Origin: Ignavibacteriota bacterium
Lineage (GTDB): Bacteria; Bacteroidota; Ignavibacteria; Palsa-1295
Reading direction: 5' to 3'
DNA length: 7,185 nucleotides
NCBI GenBank assembly: GCA_025357895.1
Contig: JANYLL010000311.1
Location: 1-7,185, forward strand
Shown: in pieces, positions 1 to 5,190 of the stretch
How the letters are laid out: the number at the start of each line of letters is the position of its first letter
Numbering within the stretch: the stretch's first letter is position 1
Position numbers and translations under genes: made by a program
The notes under the pieces: generated by a model
Told to the model about the DNA's origin: nothing
The model's input: the letters and a program-made list of their open reading frames with translations, nothing else
Database searches by the model: none

Positions 1-1
1 G

Positions 2-121
2 AAGTGGCTGCGCGAACGACCGATAGCCGGACAAGGCGATGACGTCGAAGTTGTCGGATTGTACTGGCATTTTGTCGATCTGATCTGGATCATCCTTTTT
101 ACATTGGTGTATCTTATATAA
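2..121 (+). CDS. Cytochrome c oxidase subunit III, C-terminal fragment
   Basis: This is the 3' end of a gene that begins before the window; 39 residues and a TAA stop are visible. The reading frame ends in an aromatic transmembrane helix (YWHFVDLIWIILFTLVYLI), which is the characteristic last helix of heme-copper oxidase subunit III (CoxC/CtaE family). Subunit III is an integral inner-membrane subunit of the terminal oxidase that transfers electrons from cytochrome c or quinol to oxygen; it stabilises the catalytic subunit I. The next gene is a subunit IV, the usual order in bacterial cox/cta operons, which supports the call. Only the last helix and preceding loop can be judged here, so the subtype (caa3, aa3 or bo3) cannot be decided. 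Confidence 0.88.
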   Translation, partial: KWLRERPIAGQGDDVEVVGLYWHFVDLIWIILFTLVYLI

Positions 122-123
122 GC

Positions 124-161
124 TGATAGCTTAGAGTAAATGTCTCTGCTGCCAGCTATCA
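124..161. repeat. Intercistronic inverted repeat between oxidase subunits III and IV
   Basis: TGATAGCT at 124-131 is perfectly repeated in inverse orientation as AGCTATCA at 154-161, with a 22-nt spacer. Inside the spacer AGAG (133-136) can pair with CTCT (144-147), so the RNA could fold into a two-tier hairpin. It fills almost the whole gap between the two oxidase genes and has no U-tract after it, so it is a poor terminator candidate. It could set mRNA stability or differential expression of the subunits, or be a copy of a dispersed palindromic repeat. The repeat is directly visible; any function is inference. Confidence 0.55.
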
Positions 162-173
162 ACTAATTTATTT

Positions 174-470
174 ATGGAACATACCACAACTAACCATACT
201 AAAACATATCTCAAAATTTTCGCAGCACTTTTTGTGCTGACGGTGATCGAAGTATTACTTTCGCAAAGTGGTATGCCACATACGGCGATGGTCGTATTGC
301 TGATCGCGTTTGCTCTTGTGAAGGCAGGACTTGTTGCCGTATATTTTATGCATCTGAAATATGATGCAAAATTCCTTTCTATTATCGCCTACGCACCTCT
401 TGTCGTTGCTTCGATCCTGATCTTCATGCTTGCGATGGAATGGGCATTCCAGCCGCATTGGATATTTTAA
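174..470 (+). CDS. Cytochrome c oxidase subunit IV (COX4_pro-like), small membrane subunit
   Basis: This 98-residue protein has three predicted transmembrane helices (about residues 12-32, 37-58 and 68-90). The stretch around residues 49-64 (VKAGLVAVYFMHLKYD) matches the hallmark of the prokaryotic cytochrome c oxidase subunit IV family (lysine in the second helix, then YFMHL at the membrane exit). The length is typical for that family. The protein is a non-catalytic accessory subunit of the inner-membrane terminal oxidase and is thought to help assemble or stabilise the binuclear centre of subunit I. It lies 52 nt after the subunit III stop, the canonical position. No Shine-Dalgarno is visible before the ATG; the start is supported by the short polar N-terminus preceding helix 1. 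Confidence 0.9.
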   Translation: MEHTTTNHTKTYLKIFAALFVLTVIEVLLSQSGMPHTAMVVLLIAFALVKAGLVAVYFMHLKYDAKFLSIIAYAPLVVASILIFMLAMEWAFQPHWIF

Positions 471-472
471 CG

Positions 473-601
473 GTGAATGAGAAGCCACTCCAAATAGATC
501 GTAATCCAAAATTCCGGCGATGGCTTGGCATTGGCATTGCGGTATGGGTTTTACTGATGTTTATATTTCTTGCCTTTGCGATCGCCATTGATTGGCATTG
601 A
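473..601 (+). CDS. 42-residue single-helix membrane protein, putative extra oxidase subunit
   Basis: A short open frame starts at GTG 473, two nucleotides after the subunit IV stop, and ends at TGA 599-601. The predicted product has a charged N-terminus (MNEKPLQIDRNPKFRRW) followed by one strongly hydrophobic helix (about residues 18-40) and the terminal residues DWH. The arginine/lysine-rich side before the helix predicts a cytoplasmic N-terminus. No family is recognised. Tiny single-helix subunits are known in heme-copper oxidases (for example subunit IIa of the Thermus ba3 enzyme, or CcoQ in cbb3 oxidases), so a role as an oxidase accessory or assembly peptide is reasonable from position and topology, but it is inference. 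An upstream in-frame TTG at 458 would overlap the preceding gene; the GTG is preferred for its tight spacing. No ribosome binding site is visible. Confidence 0.6.
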   Translation: MNEKPLQIDRNPKFRRWLGIGIAVWVLLMFIFLAFAIAIDWH

Positions 602-620
602 AATCTTATTTTGATTAATG

Positions 621-648
621 GGGTGGACTTTAGCCCGCCCATTTTCTT
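621..648 (+). terminator. GC-rich hairpin, possible terminator of the oxidase operon
   Basis: GGGTGG (621-626) can pair with CCGCCC (635-640) including one G-U pair, and C628-G633 closes a TTTA loop above a single A-C mismatch. The stem is followed by ATTTTCTT, a weak U-rich tract. It lies 19 nt after the last oxidase-cluster frame and just before the next gene, a sensible place for an intrinsic terminator. The broken stem and interrupted U-tract make it a weak one; it may equally be a decayed palindromic intergenic repeat. Confidence 0.4.
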
Positions 649-652
649 CCAA

Positions 653-1321
653 ATGAAAATATCCCAAGCAAAATTATTATTTCTTGTTTACCTAAGCATT
701 GCATTTATCTCTTGCCATACCCAAAATACTGAAACAACTCCTACAGCTCCGAAAGATTTTCATGGCATTCCTCCTGAAGGAATAGGCGGAGATAGTTTAT
801 TGAATATTGAAAAGAACAGGTGGCTTGCTTCACAAAATTTTATTGATGTAAGCGTTTCAGATATAACCGGCATCCAGCACGATATATTATCTGCCGTCGG
901 CAGTGAAGACCGCTATAAGTGGACACAGGCAGCACAGAATCAGGCAGCTTCCGGCGAATTACGTGCCGTTCGATTAAGTGGATTTATAATCGGTGTAAAA
1001 GAAGAAGGTAATGAAAGTTGTAATGGGAACAATGATAATTATCATGATTACCATATTTGGATCACTGACTCTGTCAGTAAAAATAAAAGCAAATCAATTG
1101 TCGCAGAAGCTACTCCGTTTTGGAAAGAACAATTTTCAGGATGGCAGCTGATGAAATTCCAGGAGCTTGTTTCTCAAAATTCGCAGGTCAGAATTTCCGG
1201 TTGGATCATGTGGGATGAAGATCATCCGGAGCAGCTTGGCATCACGCGCGCTTCTTTGTGGGAAGTGCATCCGATAACAAAATTTGAATATTTTTCCGGA
1301 GGCATTTGGCAGACGTTATAA
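653..1321 (+). CDS. Putative lipoprotein, paralogue A of a conserved uncharacterised family (OB-fold-like?)
   Basis: Product is 222 aa from ATG 653, chosen because it gives a proper signal peptide (hydrophobic residues 8-20) ending in a lipobox-like AFIS-C with the lipidated Cys at 21; an upstream in-frame TTG at 611 would spoil it. After a Thr-rich linker comes a very conserved motif, DFHGIPPEGIGGD (35-47), then NRW, and a C-terminal region containing C123, H131 and H134 (SCNG...YHDYHIWIT), EATPFWKEQF (152-161), and VRISGWIMWDE...LWEVHPITKFE (179-212). The alternating strands with V-x-SG-[FW] turns suggest a five-stranded beta-barrel resembling an OB fold; this is inference. The gene is followed 4 nt later by the Mo-oxidoreductase gene, and a paralogue lies at 2667-3377. 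No enzyme family, heme-binding CxxCH or Tat motif is visible. Function unknown; an accessory role for the adjacent periplasmic redox pair is a guess from context. Confidence 0.8.
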   Translation: MKISQAKLLFLVYLSIAFISCHTQNTETTPTAPKDFHGIPPEGIGGDSLLNIEKNRWLASQNFIDVSVSDITGIQHDILSAVGSEDRYKWTQAAQNQAASGELRAVRLSGFIIGVKEEGNESCNGNNDNYHDYHIWITDSVSKNKSKSIVAEATPFWKEQFSGWQLMKFQELVSQNSQVRISGWIMWDEDHPEQLGITRASLWEVHPITKFEYFSGGIWQTL

Positions 1322-1325
1322 TTCT

Positions 1326-2021
1326 ATGAAATTACCATTCAATTTTATTGGAGTTTTTCTTTTCGCAATATTACTTCTATCCTGCGATGCAACGCCCGAA
1401 GGAAAAGTGGAAGAGGCATTGCTAAAATTTCAAAAAGTTGATGACGGTCTGAAAGCAAAATTATTCAGCACAACAAAACTTTCTCCCGCTATCGCGGATA
1501 AGGATCTTACCCCTGAATCCCAATACCGCAACAACAGCTATGATACAGACCGTCCGCCATCTGATACAACTTCCAACTGGCGATTAGAAGTTCGGGGCAA
1601 CGTAAAATATCCCGGGTTTTATTCGCTTGATCAAATTAAGACGTTAGGTATGACCGTGGAAAATGCAAAGCACGTCTGCGTTGAAGGCTGGAGCCAAAAT
1701 GTAAAATGGGGAGGCACTCCGCTCTGGAAATTTTTAGATTGGATAGGCGCCGATCCGAGATCGGAATTTATTTATGTGGAATGCGCCGATAAGTATTATG
1801 AATCTTACGATATCGAAAGCGCCCGCCATCCGCAGACGCTTCTTTGTTATGAATCTTATAATAAACCGCTCTCACTTGAGCATGGAGCGCCCTGCCGAAT
1901 CGTCATGCCGACAAAACTCGGATATAAAAGTGCGAAGTGGCTTACCAAACTTGTCGTTACTGATAAAAAACCCGGCGGATATTGGGAGGATCAAGGCTAT
2001 GACTGGCATGCTGGAATGTAA
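1326..2021 (+). CDS. Sulfite-oxidase-family molybdopterin oxidoreductase, exported lipoprotein
   Basis: Product is 231 aa from ATG 1326. Residues 1-19 form a hydrophobic signal ending in the lipobox ILLLS-C (Cys20). A polar linker (21-80) leads into a sulfite oxidase/YedY-type molybdopterin domain (Oxidored_molyb): NWRLEVRG, then HVCVEGWSQNVKWGG with Cys118 in the place of the molybdenum-ligating Cys, IYVECADKYYESYDIESARHPQTLL, and HGAPCRIVMPTKLGYKSAKW (186-205), which matches the cofactor/anion-binding segment. The domain normally oxidises sulfite or reduces sulfoxides or other oxo-compounds at an Mo centre outside the cytoplasm. It lacks the sulfite oxidase dimerisation domain and any heme domain; the overlapping downstream gene encodes a cytochrome b that could supply or take electrons. 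It is not typical MsrP, since no twin-arginine is visible from this start and the partner is b561-like. A TTG at 1284 would add a GRRY-containing extension. Physiological substrate unknown. Confidence 0.85.
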   Translation: MKLPFNFIGVFLFAILLLSCDATPEGKVEEALLKFQKVDDGLKAKLFSTTKLSPAIADKDLTPESQYRNNSYDTDRPPSDTTSNWRLEVRGNVKYPGFYSLDQIKTLGMTVENAKHVCVEGWSQNVKWGGTPLWKFLDWIGADPRSEFIYVECADKYYESYDIESARHPQTLLCYESYNKPLSLEHGAPCRIVMPTKLGYKSAKWLTKLVVTDKKPGGYWEDQGYDWHAGM

Positions 2022-2656
2022 TGAAAACTAAACCGGACAAAGAATATCTTCATCCTCTTGTCGTGCGAACGACGCATTGGCTGAACTTCATTGCCCTTTC
2101 GATCATGGTTACAAGCGGTTTACGAATATTTAACGCTTCTCCTCTTTTTGATTTCCATTTTCCGAAATGGATTCTCTTAGGTGGTTGGCTTGGCGGAGCG
2201 AGGCTTTGGCATTTTGCTGCGATGTGGATCTTCTTTGTTAATGGTGTAATTGCTGTTACTTATAATATTATCTCAAGGCACGGGCGCGATACCACGATTT
2301 TCCGCAAACGCGATATTCCCGGAGTTCTTCCTATGATCAAATATTATTTGCGGATAGAAAAGGATCATCCGAAATACGGCAAATATAATTCATTGCAAAA
2401 ACTTGCTTATACCAGCACTCCGTTTCTTGCCATTGGCGTGACGCTTTCAGGATTGGTCTTGTATCTGCCTGTGCAATTGCAGCCGCTTACCTGGATTTTC
2501 GGCGGATATGATTTTGCGCGGTGGGTTCATTTCTTTTTCATGGCTGCATTTATTTTCTTTTTTCTTGGTCATATTTTTATGGTCTCGATATCAGGTTGGC
2601 AGAATTTCTGGTCAATGATATCGGGATGGAAACGTCTTAGTAAGGATGAAGGATGA
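2021..2656 (+). CDS. b561-type cytochrome b membrane subunit (Ni-hydrogenase/thiosulfate reductase cytochrome b-like)
   Basis: Product is 211 aa with four predicted membrane helices (about residues 18-36, 60-82, 130-150 and 165-190). Histidines lie where this family ligates two b hemes: H19 (RTTHW), H64 (RLWHF), H170 (RWVHF) and H184 (LGHIF). The RTTHWLNFIALSIMVTSGLRI start is typical of the prokaryotic cytochrome b561/hydrogenase cytochrome b family (COG4117-like). Such proteins exchange electrons between the quinone pool and a periplasmic oxidoreductase. The ATG shares its A with the TAA of the molybdopterin gene (TAATG), so the two are translationally coupled, and this is the likely electron-transfer partner of that enzyme. 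The last residues (KDEG) and the stop are encoded by a heptanucleotide tandem repeat, so the native C-terminus may have been altered. Confidence 0.87.
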   Translation: MKTKPDKEYLHPLVVRTTHWLNFIALSIMVTSGLRIFNASPLFDFHFPKWILLGGWLGGARLWHFAAMWIFFVNGVIAVTYNIISRHGRDTTIFRKRDIPGVLPMIKYYLRIEKDHPKYGKYNSLQKLAYTSTPFLAIGVTLSGLVLYLPVQLQPLTWIFGGYDFARWVHFFFMAAFIFFFLGHIFMVSISGWQNFWSMISGWKRLSKDEG

Positions 2657-2669
2657 AGGCGGAAGGATG
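2642..2669. repeat. Four tandem heptamers (AAGGATG type) spanning a gene junction
   Basis: Four direct, in-phase 7-mers occupy this stretch: AAGGATG, AAGGATG, AAGGCGG, AAGGATG. Only two bases of the third unit differ. The array contains the last codons and TGA (2654-2656) of the cytochrome b gene, both candidate ATGs (2646 and 2667) of the next gene, and purine-rich sequence that can serve as its ribosome binding site. It resembles the short tandemly repeated heptamers scattered in intergenic regions of several phyla. Because the unit is not a multiple of three, gain or loss of a unit would change frames and spacing at this junction. Confidence 0.75.
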
Positions 2670-3377
2670 AAAAATAAAAAAATTCTTATTGGTGCAGCTC
2701 TTTTAGTAGCAATTGTTATTGTATTTTATCTTTTGCTTCATCAAAGTAGTACAAAAGTAATTGAGCCTTCGCATTATATCGGCACTGCTCCAAATGATTT
2801 TCATGGCATTCCTCCCGAAGGCATTGGCGGCGACCCTGAATTAAATAAAGAAAAGAACAGGTGGGCGGCATCGGCAGTGTTCATACCTTTGACTATCAGT
2901 CAGATAATTTCTTTACCCCATGATGCATTAGATTTGATGGGTAAAGAAAGACGCAGCAGATGGACATCTTCTGCGATAGATCAAGCGGCCATAAATGAAA
3001 ATCGTGGAGTGCAGCTTGTCGGATATTTGGCGCATGCAAAAGAATCAGGATCGGAAGCATGTAACGGAAAAAGTGATACGTATCATGATTTTCATATTTG
3101 GATAACGGAATTTCCGGGACAAAATAAAAATAAAGGCATTGTCGTCGAAGCCACACCTTTTTGGAAAGAACAATTTCCTGGCTGGCAACTCCATACTTTC
3201 GAGAAACTTGCTGATCAGAATGCGAAGGTCAGAGTTTCCGGTTGGATCCTTTGGGATGAAGAACATGGAGATGAAGTGGGCAAGTCTCGTGGTTCGCTAT
3301 GGGAAGTCCATCCTTTTACGAAGTTCGAAGTATTTTCGGGCGGGAAGTGGGTTGAACTCGGAGCAGATACCATCTGA
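2667..3377 (+). CDS. Membrane-anchored paralogue B of the DFHGIPPEGIGGD family
   Basis: Product is 236 aa from ATG 2667, preferred over ATG 2646 because it places KNKK directly before the hydrophobic segment (residues 6-24), follows purine-rich GGAAGG and avoids overlapping the cytochrome b gene; the GGAAGG abuts the ATG, so the start is not certain. There is no lipobox Cys, so the segment is either an uncleaved inner-membrane anchor or a signal peptide. From APNDFHGIPPEGIGGD (41-56) to FSGGKW (223-228) it aligns with paralogue A (653-1321) without any gap; I count about 111 identities in 188 positions. Conserved residues include C132, H140 and H143 (ACNG...YHDFHIW), EATPFWKEQF, SGWILWDEEH and RGSLWEVHPFTKFEVFSGG. 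The fold is possibly OB-like (inference). Position right after the cytochrome b and similarity to A suggest both serve the same envelope redox module, one probably at the inner membrane and one as a lipoprotein. Confidence 0.8.
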   Translation: MKNKKILIGAALLVAIVIVFYLLLHQSSTKVIEPSHYIGTAPNDFHGIPPEGIGGDPELNKEKNRWAASAVFIPLTISQIISLPHDALDLMGKERRSRWTSSAIDQAAINENRGVQLVGYLAHAKESGSEACNGKSDTYHDFHIWITEFPGQNKNKGIVVEATPFWKEQFPGWQLHTFEKLADQNAKVRVSGWILWDEEHGDEVGKSRGSLWEVHPFTKFEVFSGGKWVELGADTI

Positions 3378-3401
3378 AAACTTTTATTCCCCTGAGTATC
3401 G

Positions 3402-3416
3402 TTACATACGCTGTAA
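3402..3416. promoter_or_regulatory. Small inverted repeat upstream of the DUF2059-like gene
   Basis: TTACA and TGTAA form perfect 5-nt arms around a 5-nt spacer, 22 nt before the ATG at 3439, inside a 61-nt intergenic gap. This could be an operator half-site pair or a weak RNA hairpin. No convincing promoter was seen with it, and short arms like this occur by chance, so the call is tentative. Confidence 0.2.
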
Positions 3417-3438
3417 TCATTCAGAAATATTCAACTAT

Positions 3439-4125
3439 ATGAAACTCCTAATTTTTTTAACGATCTTTTTTTCTTGCAGTATAGCTTTCTCACAGGAAGA
3501 CCCTCCTATGATGATGAAACCGGGCAGGACAGTAGCTCCCACAGTTCCAAAGTCGTATCCCGATAGTGAGGAATTTGTAAAACTCTTCAAAGAATTTTAT
3601 CCGATGATCAAACCTGCGAAATCGGTGAAAGAGCAGGCAGACCAATATTTTCAGGGTATGTCGCGTTCGTTTGCGATGCAGGGCATTGATTCAGCCGAAG
3701 CTGCAAAGGCTGCATTCAAGAATCTTGACAACAAGGCATTTGAGAAGCTGTATTTCGATATCTACCGCAGGAATTTAAGCGCGAAGGAATTGAAAAAATA
3801 TATTGCATTTATACAAACTCCTGAAGGAAAACACATTGCAGATGTATGGACTAATCTTCAGCGTGGCTCCAGCGACGCAACAATGTATATTGCCCGTACC
3901 TTAAATCTCAATCTTACTCCAATTCGTCAGGCAGCACGCGAAAAAATGGAAAAAGAACATCCTCAGAAACCTGGACAATCATCACCACCGGGCGCAATGA
4001 GACGTGGAAATGTTGATGTCTTCGATCAGAAGAATGCAGGCTCGAAAGATTCGCTTATGAATTTGCAGCGCCAGCAAAAAAAGATTCCGCCCGTAAAAAT
4101 TCCTTCCGATCCTTCAGATAAGTGA
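3439..4125 (+). CDS. Secreted DUF2059-like protein
   Basis: Product is 228 aa from ATG 3439. An open frame extends upstream into the preceding gene, but this ATG gives a textbook signal peptide (MKLLIFLTIFFSCSIAFS, cleavage before Gln19 likely), so export to the periplasm is expected. Residues about 45-165 are alpha-helical, and LSAKELKKYIAFIQTPEGKH (113-132) resembles the core of DUF2059 domains (ELxxxxxFYxTPxGK), a family of periplasmic helical proteins of unknown function. The C-terminal 55 residues are rich in Pro, Gln, Lys and Ser and probably disordered. The stop overlaps the GTG start of murI (GTGA), implying translational coupling, though no direct link with peptidoglycan synthesis is proven. 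Cys13 lies within the hydrophobic core and is not a convincing lipobox. Confidence 0.75.
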   Translation: MKLLIFLTIFFSCSIAFSQEDPPMMMKPGRTVAPTVPKSYPDSEEFVKLFKEFYPMIKPAKSVKEQADQYFQGMSRSFAMQGIDSAEAAKAAFKNLDNKAFEKLYFDIYRRNLSAKELKKYIAFIQTPEGKHIADVWTNLQRGSSDATMYIARTLNLNLTPIRQAAREKMEKEHPQKPGQSSPPGAMRRGNVDVFDQKNAGSKDSLMNLQRQQKKIPPVKIPSDPSDK

Positions 4126-4946
4126 GCGAACAAAATTGCATTGGTGTTTTCGATTCCGGTATCGGCGGTTTGACGGTTGTTAAAGAATTATTTGCGCGTT
4201 TACCGGATGAACGCATCGTATATTTCGGCGATACGGCACGGGTTCCTTATGGTTCAAAATCTGTCGATACTGTCCGCCGCTATGCAAAAGAAGATACAGA
4301 ATTGCTTCTATTGCATCAGCCAAAACTTATCGTCGTTGCATGTAACACGGTCAGCGCTGTCGCTCTTGACGTTGTGAAATCTCTTGCCGGAGATATTCCT
4401 GTTATCGGAATGATCGAACCGGCTTGTAAGGAAGCTCTCCGAATTTCTTCATCAGGAAGAATAGGAATTATCGGGACTGAAGCAACGATTTCAAGCAAAG
4501 CCTACGAGATCGAATTACATAATGAAGCAGAGCGAGTTGGTAAGAAGATAGAAACATTTGCAAAAGCCTGTCCGCTTTTTGTGCCGCTTGCCGAAGAGGG
4601 ATGGGAAGATAAGGTTGTTGCAGAACTTGTTGTCCGGGAATATCTCGAACCTCTGCACGAAGCAAAAATCGATACGCTGATCTTAGGCTGTACGCACTAT
4701 CCTGTGCTTATAAAAGTTATTGGACATGTAATGGGAAATGATGTAAAACTTATTAATTCCGGAGCAGTTGCTGCCCGCCAAGTGAAAACGTTAGAAGCAA
4801 ATTCTTTAAAAGCAAAACCCGAACATCTATTTCTTGTCAGCGATATTCCAAGAAAATTTCAATCGATCGGCGAAAGATTTTTAGGATATCCATTGCCGGA
4901 GATAAAACAAGTTGTCTTTGAGGAAGCCTGGGTTGTAAATCCGTAG
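4122..4946 (+). CDS. murI: Glutamate racemase
   Basis: Product is 274 aa, the usual length. It converts L-glutamate to D-glutamate in the cytoplasm without a cofactor, supplying the D-Glu of the peptidoglycan stem peptide. Visible hallmarks are the N-terminal IGVFDSGIGGLTVV (catalytic-site Asp11 and Ser12), YFGDTARVPYG (34-44), the first catalytic cysteine in VVACNTVSA (Cys74), GIIGTEATI (115-123), PLAEEGW (155-161), and the second catalytic cysteine in LILGCTHYPVL (Cys190, His192). The start is GTG; it overlaps the TGA of the upstream gene as GTGA, so translation is probably coupled. All catalytic residues are present and the frame is intact. The gene is the last of the apparent run of co-directional genes beginning at 653. 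Confidence 0.97.
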   Translation: MSEQNCIGVFDSGIGGLTVVKELFARLPDERIVYFGDTARVPYGSKSVDTVRRYAKEDTELLLLHQPKLIVVACNTVSAVALDVVKSLAGDIPVIGMIEPACKEALRISSSGRIGIIGTEATISSKAYEIELHNEAERVGKKIETFAKACPLFVPLAEEGWEDKVVAELVVREYLEPLHEAKIDTLILGCTHYPVLIKVIGHVMGNDVKLINSGAVAARQVKTLEANSLKAKPEHLFLVSDIPRKFQSIGERFLGYPLPEIKQVVFEEAWVVNP

Positions 4947-4987
4947 CAAATAATTGTTTTTTTACTTAAATTTCGCCGCTTTTAAAA

Positions 4988-5001
4988 CTATTTTAAAATA
5001 G
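4988..5001. repeat. Perfect 14-nt AT-rich palindrome downstream of murI
   Basis: CTATTTTAAAATAG reads identically on both strands. It is preceded by a further TTTTAAAA palindrome at 4980-4987, so 22 nt consist of two adjacent palindromes. It lies between the murI stop and the candidate promoters of the next gene, where a dimeric repressor or activator might bind, or where AT-rich DNA may act as an upstream promoter element. It has no loop and little GC, so a terminator role is unlikely. Palindromicity is seen directly; binding is inference. Confidence 0.4.
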
Positions 5002-5013
5002 GTCTGAAAAAAC

Positions 5014-5045
5014 CTTGCATTTTAGGAAAATATGTCGTATATTTG
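5014..5045 (+). promoter_or_regulatory. Candidate Bacteroidota-type promoter (CTTG / TATATTTG)
   Basis: The -7 consensus of the Bacteroidota primary sigma factor is TAnnTTTG; TATATTTG at 5038-5045 fits exactly. A CTTG at 5014-5017, 20 nt upstream, approximates the -33 TTTG element. It lies in the AT-rich gap after murI and would give the T9SS cargo gene a leader of roughly 140 nt. A sigma70-like alternative overlaps it at 5043-5073. Confidence 0.35.
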
Positions 5046-5073
5046 ACTAAAATCATTGCGAATTTGATATAAT
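5043..5073 (+). promoter_or_regulatory. Candidate sigma70-like promoter (TTGACT / TATAAT)
   Basis: TTGACT at 5043-5048 and a perfect TATAAT at 5068-5073 are separated by 19 nt, slightly longer than the optimal 17. This would place transcription initiation near 5080 and leave a leader of about 110 nt before the ATG at 5191. A second TATAAT occurs at 5116-5121 without a good -35 element. Which promoter is used cannot be decided from sequence alone. Confidence 0.35.
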
Positions 5074-5177
5074 CGAATAGTAGGTCGGAGATACCTGTAC
5101 GGCAAAGTTTTCATGTATAATTGTGAAACACATACATCGTTCTACTCGGTGGGCTCGATCTTCCAACTAGTTTATAG

Positions 5178-5183
5178 AAGGAG
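5178..5183 (+). promoter_or_regulatory. Strong Shine-Dalgarno setting the start at 5191
   Basis: AAGGAG lies 7 nt before the ATG at 5191, ideal spacing. It decides the start of the T9SS cargo gene against the upstream in-frame ATG at 5113, which has no such site. It is the clearest ribosome binding site in the window. A short pairing of TCTTC (5159-5163) with GAAGG (5177-5181) could partly mask it. Confidence 0.7.
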
Positions 5184-5190
5184 TTGTCAG

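Noticed and set aside
611..652. TTG 611 as start of lipoprotein A
   Set aside because: It would run through the hairpin at 621-640 and place an unlikely 14-residue extension before the signal peptide.
1326..2656. MsrP/MsrQ methionine sulfoxide reductase pair
   Set aside because: The Mo subunit is related to MsrP, but no typical Tat leader is present and the membrane partner has the four-helix b561/hydrogenase cytochrome b pattern, not the ferric-reductase-like MsrQ pattern.
653..3377. Paralogues A and B as c-type cytochromes
   Set aside because: Neither contains a CxxCH motif; the single conserved Cys lies in a C-N-G context.
3139..3438. Upstream extension of the DUF2059-like frame into paralogue B
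   Set aside because: The 100 extra residues overlap a well-conserved gene in another frame, and ATG 3439 gives a clean signal peptide.
5113..5190. ATG 5113 as start of the T9SS cargo gene
   Set aside because: It has no ribosome binding site and adds a polar 26-residue extension before the signal peptide, whereas 5191 has AAGGAG at ideal spacing.
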